DNA of 16,843 nucleotides from Trueperaceae bacterium (GCA_007130355.1 SLSQ01000272.1:1-16843), one strand, 5' to 3'. Positions 1 to 15,282 are shown, numbered from the stretch's first letter. A program made the numbers and translations. Notes: a model not told the origin generated them from the letters alone.

Positions 1-20
1 CGGCCGCGCACGACGTTCGT

Positions 21-1334
21 TCAGCGAGTGGGGACGGTCAGGTGCACCGGGCGCGTGGCGGGACGGTCGGCCTGGGCCGAGGCACGTTGCACGCGGGCGC
101 CGAGCCGTTCGAGGCGCGGAGCGAGCCGTTCGTAGCCCCGGTCGAGGAACTCGACGCCACTCAGTTCGGAGGTGCCCTCGGCGGCCAGCGTGGCGACGAC
201 GAGGGCGCCGCCGGCTCGGATGTCGGCCGCGTGGACCGGAGCGCCCACCAGCCGACCCCCTTCGATCCGCAGGGTGCGCTCGTCGAGTTGGACGCGCGCG
301 CCCAGTTTGCGGAGCTCGTCGACGTGCGTGAACCGGTCCGGGTAGACCTCGTCGCGGACCTCCGACCGGCCCGGCACGGTGGCAAGGAAGGCGCCGAACG
401 GCGCCTGGAGGTCGGTCGGAAGGCCGGGGTACGGCGTCGCGACCAGGTCCTCCGCGTGCAGCGGTCCGGCAGCGTCGAGCTCGATCGCATCGCCGTCGAC
501 CTCCGTCCAGACGCCGGTCCGGCCGAGCCAGGCGAGGACCGAGGTCAGATGGTCGGCGCGCACGTTCTCGAGCCGGACGCGGCCCCGGGTGGCCGAGGCG
601 GCGAGCATCAGGGTTCCCGCCTCGATCCGGTCGGGGATCGGCGTGAAGTCGACGCCGTGCAAGCGCGGCACGCCCTCGACCGTCAGGACCGAGGTGCCGG
701 CTCCGCCGATCCGGGCGCCCATCGCGTTGAGGAGCTCCACCAGGTCGGCGACCTCCGGCTCGAGGGCGGCGTTCTCGATCACGACGCGGCGGCTGCCGCG
801 GGCGGTGGCCAGCAGCACGTTCTGCGTACCGCCGACGGTGGGTGCCTCGAACACCACGTGTCCCTCGAGCGGACCGTGGCGTTCGGCCACGAAGTCGCCG
901 TCCTCCTCCCGCACGGTCGCGCCGAGCGCCTCGAAGGCGCGGATGTGGCGGTCGACCGGCCGGGGGCCGAAGGCGCACCCGCCCGGGACCCCGATGCGGG
1001 CGGTGCCGCAGCGGCCGAGCAGGGCGCCCATCGCGACGAAGCTGGCGCGCATCTTGCGGACCAGGCGGAACGGCGCGTCGCTGCGGTGCACATTGCGGGC
1101 GTTCAGGCGCAGCAGGTCGCCCTCCCGACGCACGTCGACCCCGACGTGGGCGAGGATCTCGAGACCGACGAGCACGTCGCTGAGGGCGGGCACGTCGCGA
1201 AGGATCAGCTCCTCCTCCGTCAGGAGCGAGGCGAGGATCAGGTACAGCGCGGAGTTCTTGGCGGAGTGGACGCGCACCGTTCCGTTCAGGGGGGCGGCGC
1301 CCTCGATCCTCAGGATCTCGTTCGACGGGGTCAT
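21..1334 (-). CDS. murA: UDP-N-acetylglucosamine 1-carboxyvinyltransferase (MurA)
   Basis: MurA transfers the enolpyruvyl group of phosphoenolpyruvate to UDP-GlcNAc, the first committed step of peptidoglycan synthesis, in the cytoplasm. The 437-residue product has the family's usual length and duplicated EPSP-synthase-like fold. Seen directly: the substrate-binding Lys in SAKNSAL (K26), the PGGCAFGPRPVD loop with Cys120 at the position of the catalytic, fosfomycin-target cysteine, PGLPTDLQAPF in the second half, and DIRAGGALVVATLAAEG followed by LDRGYER near the C-terminus. The ATG at 1334-1332 is chosen because family similarity begins just after it (NEILRIEG); a GAGG lies about 12 nt upstream. 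A longer in-frame frame reaches 1445 but adds an Arg-rich stretch without family resemblance and would overlap the promoter. It is transcribed away from the RHH-kinase pair. The identification is very secure; only the exact start is less so. Confidence 0.97.
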   Translation of the reverse strand: MTPSNEILRIEGAAPLNGTVRVHSAKNSALYLILASLLTEEELILRDVPALSDVLVGLEILAHVGVDVRREGDLLRLNARNVHRSDAPFRLVRKMRASFVAMGALLGRCGTARIGVPGGCAFGPRPVDRHIRAFEALGATVREEDGDFVAERHGPLEGHVVFEAPTVGGTQNVLLATARGSRRVVIENAALEPEVADLVELLNAMGARIGGAGTSVLTVEGVPRLHGVDFTPIPDRIEAGTLMLAASATRGRVRLENVRADHLTSVLAWLGRTGVWTEVDGDAIELDAAGPLHAEDLVATPYPGLPTDLQAPFGAFLATVPGRSEVRDEVYPDRFTHVDELRKLGARVQLDERTLRIEGGRLVGAPVHAADIRAGGALVVATLAAEGTSELSGVEFLDRGYERLAPRLERLGARVQRASAQADRPATRPVHLTVPTR

Positions 1335-1424
1335 GGCAGGTGATGTCCTCAGCGCGGGTCGATGGGGTCGTCGTGCCGTGCGGCCGATCGGTCGGTGCGT
1401 AAGATACACACGATGTGCAAACGC

Positions 1425-1453
1425 ACCATAGCGACGTTCGCGCACATTGTCAA
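1425..1453 (-). promoter_or_regulatory. Predicted promoter of murA
   Basis: On the minus strand TTGACA (1453-1448) is followed after exactly 17 nt by TATGGT (1430-1425). The -35 is a perfect sigma-70-type consensus and the -10 matches 4 of 6. This predicts a start near 1418 and a leader of about 85 nt before the murA ATG. The -35 box overlaps that of the opposing promoter. Confidence 0.6.
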
Positions 1454-1476
1454 GGCGATGACGATGATGCTACATT
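1447..1476 (+). promoter_or_regulatory. Predicted promoter of the RHH-kinase operon
   Basis: TTGTCA (1447-1452, 5 of 6 consensus) and TACATT (1471-1476, 4 of 6) are separated by 18 nt. A start near 1483 leaves a short leader that carries the GAGGAGG ribosome site at 1495-1501. The -35 shares bases 1448-1452 with the -35 of the divergent murA promoter, so polymerase probably cannot occupy both at once. Confidence 0.6.
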
Positions 1477-1505
1477 GCGTGCGAAACGTTCTTTGAGGAG
1501 GCGAC

Positions 1506-1715
1506 GTGCCGAAACGCGAGAAGAGCAAGCGACTCCAGGTCGTCATCAGCGAGGATCAGGATTCCCTGCTCACCAAGACCGCCTATCAGCTGTCCAACCC
1601 GGAACGCCTCGTGTCGAAGTCGGAGGTGGTGCGGCTGGGCATCGCGATGCTGAACAAGGCGGTCGAGAAGGGCGAACTCGACCCGGATCTGATCGAAGGA
1701 CTCGACGACCGCTAG
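1506..1715 (+). CDS. Small ribbon-helix-helix (CopG/MetJ-type) DNA-binding protein
   Basis: This 69-residue protein fits a ribbon-helix-helix regulator. A basic N-terminus (PKREKSKR) is followed by a short beta strand (RLQVVIS, about residues 9-15), a first helix (DQDSLLTKTAYQL), a loop, and a second helix introduced by SKSEVVRLGIAMLNKAVEKG. Such proteins dimerise through the strand, insert it into the DNA major groove and often repress their own promoter. The tail after residue 57 is acidic (ELDPDLIEGLDDR). The GTG start at 1506 is chosen because GAGGAGG (1495-1501) sits 4 nt upstream and no ATG gives a better fit. The stop is 2 nt before the kinase ATG, so the two are almost certainly co-transcribed and translationally coupled. 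The fold is assigned from pattern; the target is not known. An antitoxin role is less likely because the partner is a kinase, not a small toxin. Confidence 0.75.
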   Translation: MPKREKSKRLQVVISEDQDSLLTKTAYQLSNPERLVSKSEVVRLGIAMLNKAVEKGELDPDLIEGLDDR

Positions 1716-1717
1716 GG

Positions 1718-3568
1718 ATGTTCGGTCCCGGAACGGTTCTCGGCGAGCGGTACGAGATCGAAGGTCCGCTCGGTCAGGGGGGCATGGCGCACGTGTTCGC
1801 CGCGCACGACCGGCACCTCGACCGCCCGGTGGCGCTCAAGGTGCTGCGGCCGCACCTGACCGAGACCGACGCGGAGCGGTTCCGTCGTGAGATCCGTGCG
1901 CTCGCCCGCCTCTCGCACCCGGGCATCGTCACCATCTTCGACCTCGGCCAGGGCGAGCACGTCTACTTCGCCATGGAACGGATCGACGGCGGGCCGTTCA
2001 CCGAGCTCGGACCGTACGAGGCGGACGTCGCCTCGCAGCAACGCCTGCTGCACGCGGCGACCGACGTGGCCGACACCCTCGGCTACGTCCACCGCCTCGG
2101 CATGGTGCACCGCGACCTCACCCCCCGCAACATCCTGCTGACGCCGCACGGCCGTCCCAAGCTGATGGACTTCGGCCTGGTGCAGCTCACCGAGACCAGC
2201 CGCGAGCTCACGCGCACCGGCTTCACCCTCGGCACGCCGCAGTACATGGCGCCGGAACAGGCCACCGGCGAGGCGACCGGAGCGGCGACCGACCTGTACG
2301 CCTTCGGCGTGGTGCTCTACCGCACCGTCACCGGCGTCGCGCCGTACGACGCCGACAACGACCAGGCGGTCCTCTACCAGCACGTCTACGGCGACCTGGC
2401 GCCCCCGATCGACCGCAACCCGCTGGTGCCGGAGGCGCTCTCCGAGCTGATCATCGCGTTGCTCGCGAAGCGTCCGGGCGACCGGCCGCGGAACGGCACC
2501 GTCGTCGCCGAGCGCCTGCGGACGATCCTGGGGCAACTGCAGCGCGACGCGGTCGGGGTACCGGCCGGCGGCGCCGCCCGCGTCGCGGTCTATCCGTCCG
2601 GCCCGGGCGCGCCCCGGCCGCTGCGGGAACGGTGGCGGATCCAGCTGGACCAGGGGCCGCAGTGGCCGGCCGGCCTGGCGGCCGCCGAAGGGTTCCTGCT
2701 CGCCGGCCTGCGGAGCGACGCGCTGGCGGTGCTGCACCCGGCCGACGGCGGGGTGCACGCCCGTTTTCCGCTCGAGGACGAGGTGGAGCACCCGCCGCTG
2801 CACGTCGGCGGGGCCGTCTGGATCGCCAGCCGCGACGGTGGCTTGGCGCGCATCGCCTGGCCGGAGGGCCGGACCGAGTGGCGGGGCGACGTCGACGTCG
2901 CCGGGCTCGCCGCCGTCGGCGACGGACTGCTCCTCGCTCGGCGCGACGGCGGGCTCGAGCGTTGGCGCGGCGACGGCACGCTCATCTGGCGCGCCGAGCT
3001 GGGCGCCCCCGCGGCGATCCCGCCGGTCGCGCACCGCAACGAGGCGATCGTCGCGTGCGAGGACGGGACGGTGCACGCCGTCGCACTGGCCGACGGCCGG
3101 CCCCGGTTCCGGGCCGACCTCGACGCCGTGCCGGCGCACGCCGCCGCCTCGGCCGGCACGGTCCTGCTGCAGGAACGGGCCGGCGAGCTGCACGGATTCT
3201 CGGTCGAGGAGCGGGACGTGCTCTGGAGCTACGGGCTCGAAGGGGAACAGTACGGAGGACCGGCGGTGCTCGACGGTCGCGTCTACACCGCCGGTTGGGG
3301 GCGGGTCCTCCGCTGCCTCTCCCTGCGCAGCGGCGACGACCTCTGGAGCCGGCCGCTGCCGGCCGCCGTCACCGCTCCGCCGGTCGTCGCGTCGGGCGTG
3401 GTCTGGGTCGGCACCGAAGGCGGGGACCTGCTCGGGTTCGACGCGGTCGACGGCGACCCGCGCTTCCACGAGACCGTGGCGCACGCGCCGATCCAGGCGC
3501 CGGCCCTGCCGATCGACGGGCGCCTGATCGTGGCGGCGACCGACGGGACGGTCGTCGCGTTCGAGTGA
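1718..3568 (+). CDS. Hanks-type Ser/Thr protein kinase with C-terminal PQQ-like beta-propeller
   Basis: This 616-residue protein has a kinase domain at about residues 9-272 and a propeller at about 303-616. Kinase motifs: glycine loop GPLGQGGMAHV (16-26), VALK (K41), the alpha-C Glu in RREI (E58), HRD at 131-133 with N138, DFG at 151-153, APE at 178-180, TDLYAFG (D192) and R256. The catalytic loop reads HRDLTPRN, so the usual Lys two residues after Asp is Thr. The C-terminal part has about eight units of the form V-W-V-x-x-x-x-G-x-L-x-x-x-x-x-x-G-x-x-x-W; the last (RLIVAATDGTVVAFE) is probably completed by the first strand (RERWRIQL), giving an eight-bladed ring. I see no membrane helix between the domains, so the propeller is predicted to be cytosolic, unlike PknD-type kinases. 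The ATG follows the RHH stop by 2 nt without a strong ribosome site. Targets are unknown. Confidence 0.92.
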   Translation: MFGPGTVLGERYEIEGPLGQGGMAHVFAAHDRHLDRPVALKVLRPHLTETDAERFRREIRALARLSHPGIVTIFDLGQGEHVYFAMERIDGGPFTELGPYEADVASQQRLLHAATDVADTLGYVHRLGMVHRDLTPRNILLTPHGRPKLMDFGLVQLTETSRELTRTGFTLGTPQYMAPEQATGEATGAATDLYAFGVVLYRTVTGVAPYDADNDQAVLYQHVYGDLAPPIDRNPLVPEALSELIIALLAKRPGDRPRNGTVVAERLRTILGQLQRDAVGVPAGGAARVAVYPSGPGAPRPLRERWRIQLDQGPQWPAGLAAAEGFLLAGLRSDALAVLHPADGGVHARFPLEDEVEHPPLHVGGAVWIASRDGGLARIAWPEGRTEWRGDVDVAGLAAVGDGLLLARRDGGLERWRGDGTLIWRAELGAPAAIPPVAHRNEAIVACEDGTVHAVALADGRPRFRADLDAVPAHAAASAGTVLLQERAGELHGFSVEERDVLWSYGLEGEQYGGPAVLDGRVYTAGWGRVLRCLSLRSGDDLWSRPLPAAVTAPPVVASGVVWVGTEGGDLLGFDAVDGDPRFHETVAHAPIQAPALPIDGRLIVAATDGTVVAFE

Positions 3569-3569
3569 G

Positions 3570-3616
3570 CGGCCGACCGGACGGGCCCGCCTCGGCGCGG
3601 CCCGCCCGGTCGGCCG
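3570..3616. terminator. Large inverted repeat, likely bidirectional terminator
   Basis: Arms 3570-3587 (CGGCCGACCGGACGGGCC) and 3599-3616 pair at 17 of 18 positions around an 11-nt loop; the remaining pair can form G-U in one transcript. It fills the 51-bp gap between the convergent kinase and gltB stops. Neither side has a T-run, so this is a strong hairpin without the classic tail. Confidence 0.65.
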
Positions 3617-3619
3617 ACC

Positions 3620-8227
<4,608 letters not shown>

Positions 8228-8358
8228 GGTCGACCTCCGTCGGGAACGCCCACCGTCTCGGCGGCCCCGGTCGGGGCGCCGGTCGTGTCTGGGCGCAGGT
8301 TCTCTGCGTCGTGCGTGGGTTCGTCCGGGCGGCTCCGGAACGCGCCGCCGCGCACCGG

Positions 8359-8388
8359 ACTGTAGCCGCCCGCACGACCGCTTGTCAA
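8359..8388 (-). promoter_or_regulatory. Predicted promoter of gltB
   Basis: On the minus strand TTGACA (8388-8383) and TACAGT (8364-8359) are 18 nt apart. The predicted start near 8352 leaves a leader of about 125 nt. The leader contains a compact GC hairpin around 8260-8280 (CCCC/GGGG core) upstream of the GGAGGT site. I saw no leader peptide or riboswitch there that I could support. Confidence 0.55.
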
Positions 8389-8479
8389 ACGAAACGATCT
8401 CCTCGGCACGTAGCGTCGACCCGCCGGGTTCGCTTCGTAGGCGAATGGCCGGTCGGCGCTTTCGAGGCGAAGGCGATCG

Positions 8480-8503
8480 CTCGGTGCGCCCGGGCGAACC
8501 GAG
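8480..8503 (-). terminator. Possible terminator at the end of the BCAA operon
   Basis: CTCGGT (8480-8485) and ACCGAG (8498-8503) enclose the palindrome CGCCCGGGCG, giving a stem of about ten pairs with one mismatch. It begins 25 nt beyond the cimA stop. There is no T-tract on the minus strand, so some read-through into gltB is possible. The rest of the 300-bp gap (8228-8527) holds the gltB promoter and leader and no further gene that I can see. Confidence 0.4.
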
Positions 8504-8527
8504 GGCCCCGGGCGGGAACGGTCCGGA

Positions 8528-10215
8528 TCAGGTCGGCGCGGCCCTCGACGGTACGGTCCGTGCAGCCGCCGCCGTCGCGTCCTCCGGGTCGGCGCCGCTG
8601 CCGTGGGGCGCGACGCGGTCCTTGACGAGCTTGTACTCGATCGCGTCGATCAACGCCTGGTACGAGGCGTCGATCAGGTCGGTGCTGGCGCCGACCGTGC
8701 CCCAGCTCTCGAGCCGGTCGGCGAACTCGACCTGGACCCGGATGACGCTGGCGGTGCCCGACTCGTCGCCGCTGAGGACGCGCACCTTGTAGTCGACCAG
8801 GTGCAGTTCGGAGAGTTGCGGATAGAAGCGCGTGAGCGCCTTGCCGAGCGCCCGGTCGAGCGCGTTCACCGGACCGTCGCCGTCGGAGGCGGTGTGCTCG
8901 AGCACGCCGCCGACCTCGACCTTGATGCTCGCCTCGGCGCGCGGTTGCGGATCGCGGTCCCGCTTGTCGATCACCACGGTGTAGCCGTGCAGGGTGAAGA
9001 ACGGCCGGTGTTCGCCGCGCACCTTGCGCGCCATCAGCTGGAACGACGCCTCCGCCCCTTCGAAGGCGTAGCCGCGGTGTTCGAGCTCCTTCATGCGCGC
9101 GACCACCTCGTGCGCGCCCTCCCCCGCCTCGGCCTCCGCCGCGGAGGCGTCGTGGTGCGCCACCACGTTCGCGCGTCCGGACAGGTCGGAGAGGAGCACG
9201 CGGCGTTCGTTGCCGACCGTGCCCGGTTCGACGTGCTCGTACGTCTCCGGTCGCTTGGCGACCGCCGACACGTGCACGCCGCCCTTGTGCGCGAAGGCGG
9301 CGTCGCCGACGTACGGCGCCCGCAGGTTCGGCTGCAGGTTCGCGCGCTCGTCGACGTACCGCGCCAGCTCGCGCAGTCCGGCCAGACGCTGCGGCTGGGG
9401 ACGGCCGAGCTTGAGGGCCAGGTTCGCGGTGACGGTGATCAGGTTGGCGTTGCCGCAGCGTTCACCGTAGCCGCCGATCGTGCCCTGCACGTGGCTCGCG
9501 CCCGCCTGCACCGCGGCGAGCGCGTTCGCGACGGCGAGCTCGGCGTCGTTGTGCGTGTGGATCCCGATCGGAACCTCGTACCGTTCCCGGGCGAGCCGGA
9601 CGCCGTCGGCGATCCGTTCCGGCAGGGTGCCGCCGTTCGTGTCGCACAGCACCAGGCGCGAGGCGCCGCCCTCGAGCGCCGCGTCGAGGGTGGCGACGGC
9701 GTACTCCGGGTCGGCGGCGGCGCCGTCGTAGTAGTGCTCGGCGTCGTAGACGACCTCCCGCCCCTGGGCGACCAGGTACGCCACCGACTCGCGGATCATG
9801 GCCAGGTTCTGGTCGAGGGTGGCGCCGAGCGCCTCGGTGACGTGCAGCGTCCACGACTTGCCGAACACCGTCACCACCGGCGTGCGCGCGGCGAGGAGCG
9901 CCGCCAGGTTCGGGTCGCTCTCGACCGTGCGGGCACGGTGGCGGGTGCTCCCGAAGGCGGCGAGGCGCGCCCGGCCGAGCGGCACGTCCGCCATCCGTTC
10001 GAAGAACTCGGCGTCCTTCGGGTTCGAGCCCGGCCAGCCGCCCTCGATCAGGTCGATCCCGAAGGCGTCGAGACGCTTGGCGATCGCGACCTTGTCGGCG
10101 CTGGTCAGGGTGAACCCCTGGCCTTGGGTGCCGTCGCGCAGGGTGGTGTCGTAGATCTCGACCGGATCCCCCGCACCGGGCGCGGCGGCGCCGGGGTGCG
10201 GTGCGGGCACCCGCG

Positions 10216-10219
<4 letters not shown>
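8528..10219 (-). CDS. cimA: (R)-citramalate synthase, CimA (LeuA-family)
   Basis: CimA condenses pyruvate with acetyl-CoA to citramalate, opening a threonine-independent route to 2-oxobutyrate and isoleucine. The 563-residue product has a TIM-barrel acyltransferase domain (about residues 18-300) and a C-terminal LeuA-type regulatory domain (about 430-530). Seen: VEIYDTTLRDGTQGQGFTL (R28, D29), IEGGWPGSNPKDAEFFE, a form typical of bacterial CimA rather than LeuA, HTHNDAELAVANAL (metal ligands H221 and H223), GGYGERCGNANL, and SDGDGPVNALDRAL in the regulatory half, where feedback effectors bind in relatives. The GTG at 10219-10217 overlaps the leuA stop as GTGA, implying translational coupling; no clear ribosome site precedes it, and a second in-frame GTG lies three codons later. 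The Ala/Pro-rich first 17 residues and last 25 residues are lineage-specific tails. Substrate choice (citramalate rather than homocitrate or isopropylmalate) is inferred from sequence style and from leuA next door. Confidence 0.93.
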
Positions 10220-11781
<1,562 letters not shown>

Positions 11782-11934
11782 GGTCGTCGTCTCCTTCGCG
11801 GGACGGTTCGGTCGGGACCTACCTGCGGGCGTGTCGGACCGGTCCCGGTAGTCGCCCGCGGAGCGGCCGGGCGCGCCTCGGGGCGGCCGATCGGACGGCG
11901 CCGCGGGCAGGGCGAAGGGGAACGACGACCCGGC
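11782..11934 (-). other. ilvC-leuA intergenic spacer with structured sequence and a small open frame
   Basis: This 153-bp gap is the largest inside the operon. On the minus strand a GTG at 11938-11936 overlaps the ilvC stop as GTGA and opens a 39-codon, Arg/Pro-rich frame that ends at 11819, 37 nt before leuA. The frame begins SRVVVPLRP and holds one CTA codon, but its Val/Ile/Leu content is not enriched overall. Two pairings compete: CTACC/GGTAG (11819-11823 with 11847-11851) and GCGGGCG/CGCCCGC (11825-11831 with 11853-11859), around the palindrome GGACCGGTCC (11836-11845). I see no convincing promoter. It may serve mRNA processing, coupling or attenuation, or be neutral. Confidence 0.35.
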
Positions 11935-12927
<993 letters not shown>

Positions 12928-12959
12928 GTCGGTGTTCTCCTCGGGGTGCGTTGCGGGGT

Positions 12960-13490
12960 TCACGCCACCTTGGGGGCGCGGACGGGGCGGACGGCGGGGG
13001 CTCCGGCGCTGCGGGGCAGGGCCACGCGGCCGGTACGGATGGTCTCGATGATGCCGAACTCGCGCATCTGCTCGATGAAGGCGGACATCTTCCCTTCGTC
13101 GCCGGTCACCTCGAAGGTGAGGGCGCGCCGGTCGACGTCGACGATGCGGGCACGGAAGTCCTGGGCGATCTGACGGATCTCGACCCGGTCCTCCGGCTGC
13201 CGCACGGCGACCTTGATCAGCATCAGTTCGCGGTCGACGAACTTCGTCTCGGTGTGATCGACGACCTTGATCACGTCGATCAGCTTCTGCAGCTGCTTCT
13301 GCACCTGTTCGATCGTGGCGGTGTCGCCGGAGACCACGAAGGTGGTGCGGCTGAGGCCGGGGGTCTCGGTCTGGGCGACCGAGAGCGACTCGATGTTGAA
13401 CCCGCGGCGGGCGAAGAGGCCGGCGATGCGGACCAGGACGCCCGGCTCGTCGCGGACGGTGACGGACACGACGTGCTTGCGCGTGCTCAC
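12960..13490 (-). CDS. ilvN: Acetolactate synthase small regulatory subunit, IlvN
   Basis: IlvN binds IlvB, raises its activity and confers feedback inhibition, usually by valine. The 176-residue protein has an N-terminal ACT domain (about residues 6-78: HVVSVTVRDEPGVLVRIAGLFARRGFNIESLSV) and a C-terminal small-subunit domain (about 88-158: RELMLIKVAV through TFEVTGDEGKMSAFIEQMREFGIIETIRTGRVAL). The last 18 residues are an Ala/Pro/Arg tail. The GTG at 13490-13488 overlaps the ilvB TGA in the sequence GTGA, so IlvB and IlvN are made by coupled translation, which suits a complex of paired subunits. The ACT domain follows at once, which supports this start. Length and motifs match the family's roughly 160-180-residue type. 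Confidence 0.96.
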   Translation of the reverse strand: MSTRKHVVSVTVRDEPGVLVRIAGLFARRGFNIESLSVAQTETPGLSRTTFVVSGDTATIEQVQKQLQKLIDVIKVVDHTETKFVDRELMLIKVAVRQPEDRVEIRQIAQDFRARIVDVDRRALTFEVTGDEGKMSAFIEQMREFGIIETIRTGRVALPRSAGAPAVRPVRAPKVA

Positions 13491-15205
13491 GCCTTCGCTC
13501 CGGCCGGTTCGGGAGCGTCCGGCACCGGGTCGGGCTCCTGGTCGCCGATCAGCATCTCGTCGACCCCGGCGCCCGACGGCACCATCGGGTAGACCTTCTC
13601 CGCTTCGTACACGACGAAGTTGATCAGGGCCGGCCCGCCGCGCGCCAGCACCTCCGGCACCAGCCGACGCGCGGTCTCGCGGTCGTGCACGTTGTGCCCC
13701 TCGATCCCGTAGGCCTCGGCCAGCTTGGCGAAGTCGGGGTTCGAGTCGGCCAGGAAGATCTCGCTGTAGCGCTGCGCGTGGAACAGCTCCTGCCACTGCC
13801 GCACCATCCCGAGCACGCCGTTGTTCGCGATCGCGATGACGATCGGCAGGCGGTTCTTGGCGATGGTGGCGAGCTCCTGGATGTTCATCTGGATCGACCC
13901 GTCGCCGGCGACGCAGACGACCGTCTCGCCGGGGCGCGCGAACGCCGCCCCGATCGCGGCGGGCAGGCCGAAGCCCATGGTGCCGAGACCGCCGGAGGTG
14001 ATCCAGGTGCGCGGCTTGCTGGTCGGGAACAGCCGCGCCGCGAACATCTGGTGCTGGCCCACCTCGGTGGTCACGACGCAGTCGCCGCCGGTCGCCTCGC
14101 GCAGGAGCTCGATCACCTCCTGGCTGACGAGCGGCTTCTCGGTGGCGTAACGCTCGGGGTAGCGCCCCTTCCAGTCGTTCAGCGTCGCCCACCAGTCGTC
14201 GATGGCGAGGCGGTCGAGCTGGTCGCCAAGGCGCGGGAGCACGTCGCGCAGGTCGCCGACGACCGGAACGTGCGCCCGCACCAGCTTGCTGATCTCGGCC
14301 GGGTCGATGTCGATGTGCACGACCTTGGCGTTCGGCGCGAAGCGGCTGATCTTGCCGGTGACGCGGTCGTCGAAGCGCAGGCCGGCGCCCACGATCAGGT
14401 CGCAGTGCGTGATCGCGCGGTTGGCGGTGACCGTGCCGTGCATGCCCGGCATGCCGAGCGCTTGGGGCGCGCCGGCCGGGTAGGCGCCGATCCCCATCAG
14501 GGTGGTGATCACCGGCAGGTTCGTGCGCTCGGCGAACGCCATCACCTCCTCGGCGGCGACCTGTCCCCCGCCCCCGACCATCAGGATCGGCCGCTCGGCG
14601 GCGCGGATCGCTTCGGTCGCCTTGCGGATCTGACCGGCGTGCCCCTTGACGGTCGGTCGGTAGCCGGGCAGGTCGATCGTCACGTCGAAGTCGGCCTCGG
14701 TCCCCTCGAACGCGGCCATCTGCACGTCCTTGGGCACGTCGATCAGGACCGGGCCGGGACGGCCGGTCGACGCGATGTGGAACGCCTCGGCCACCACCCG
14801 CGGCAGGTCCGCGAGGTTCTTGACCAGGTAGTTGTGCTTCGTGATCGGCCCGGTGATCCCGTAGACGTCGGCCTCCTGGAAGGCGTCGGTCCCGATCAGG
14901 GCGGTCGGCACGTTGCCGGTGATGGCCACCACGGCGCTCGAGTCCATCATCGCGGTGGCGAGCCCGGTCACCAGGTTCGTGGCGCCCGGACCGCTGGTGG
15001 CGAACACCACCCCGGGGCGTCCGGAGGCCCGGTAGAAGGCGTCGGCCGCGTGGGCCCCGGCCTGCTCGTGGCGGACCAGGACGTGGCGGATCTTGGAGTC
15101 GTACAACGCATCGTAGACGGGCATGATCGCGCCGCCGGGGTGGCCGAAGACGATCTCGACCCCCTGGCGTTCGAGCGCGTGCAGCAGGACTTCGGCACCG
15201 TTCAT
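13487..15205 (-). CDS. ilvB: Acetolactate synthase large catalytic subunit, IlvB
   Basis: IlvB is the thiamine-diphosphate enzyme that joins two pyruvates to acetolactate, or pyruvate and 2-oxobutyrate to acetohydroxybutyrate, the first common step of BCAA synthesis. The 572-residue protein shows the three-domain ThDP fold: FGHPGGAIMPVYDAL with catalytic Glu47 in RHEQAGAHAADAFYRASGRPG, the SGPGATNLVTGLATAMMDS and GTDAFQEADVYGITGPITKHN segments, and the ThDP/Mg motif beginning GDGSIQMNIQELATI near residue 432 and ending in IANN. The ATG at 15205 is chosen because GGAGG lies 5 nt upstream and the family begins at MNGAEVLL; the frame continues 52 codons further but that part is Arg/Pro-rich leader sequence. 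It is first in the operon and sits behind a long structured leader with an attenuator, so its expression is probably set by Val/Ile/Leu supply. Confidence 0.97.
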   Translation of the reverse strand: MNGAEVLLHALERQGVEIVFGHPGGAIMPVYDALYDSKIRHVLVRHEQAGAHAADAFYRASGRPGVVFATSGPGATNLVTGLATAMMDSSAVVAITGNVPTALIGTDAFQEADVYGITGPITKHNYLVKNLADLPRVVAEAFHIASTGRPGPVLIDVPKDVQMAAFEGTEADFDVTIDLPGYRPTVKGHAGQIRKATEAIRAAERPILMVGGGGQVAAEEVMAFAERTNLPVITTLMGIGAYPAGAPQALGMPGMHGTVTANRAITHCDLIVGAGLRFDDRVTGKISRFAPNAKVVHIDIDPAEISKLVRAHVPVVGDLRDVLPRLGDQLDRLAIDDWWATLNDWKGRYPERYATEKPLVSQEVIELLREATGGDCVVTTEVGQHQMFAARLFPTSKPRTWITSGGLGTMGFGLPAAIGAAFARPGETVVCVAGDGSIQMNIQELATIAKNRLPIVIAIANNGVLGMVRQWQELFHAQRYSEIFLADSNPDFAKLAEAYGIEGHNVHDRETARRLVPEVLARGGPALINFVVYEAEKVYPMVPSGAGVDEMLIGDQEPDPVPDAPEPAGAKA

Positions 15206-15282
15206 GTCTTCCTCCGGGGCGGGTCGGACTTCGGTCGGGGCGGATGGGCGGAACGAGGCGGTCGGCCGAGGCGCGGACGATA

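Larger units (their letters stand above)
1415..1488. repeat. Repeated GTGC-(A)AACG motif, possible operator cluster
   Basis: The divergent promoter region holds three related words: GTGCAAACG at 1415-1423 (plus), GTGCGCGAACG at 1445-1435 (minus) and GTGCGAAACG at 1479-1488 (plus). The first is part of an exact inverted repeat, GTGC-AAAC-GCAC (1415-1426), that overlaps the murA -10 and start region. ACATTG also occurs twice, at 1444-1449 and 1472-1477. These flank both promoters and are candidate sites for the adjacent ribbon-helix-helix protein. That link is inference; the repeats are short and imperfect. Confidence 0.3.

Noticed and set aside
42..1343. Plus-strand open frame opposite murA
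   Set aside because: Mirror frame of murA, with low-complexity composition and no family features.
1335..1445. 37-residue N-terminal extension of MurA
   Set aside because: It would begin upstream of the predicted transcription start and has no family similarity.
8228..8409. Possible leader peptide before gltB (GTG near 8355)
   Set aside because: The frame runs out of register into gltB, has no biased codons and lies too close to the -10.
12928..12963. GTG start giving IlvC 12 extra residues
   Set aside because: The family starts at MATIYYD and AGGAG precedes that ATG. The GTG is kept only as a coupling observation.
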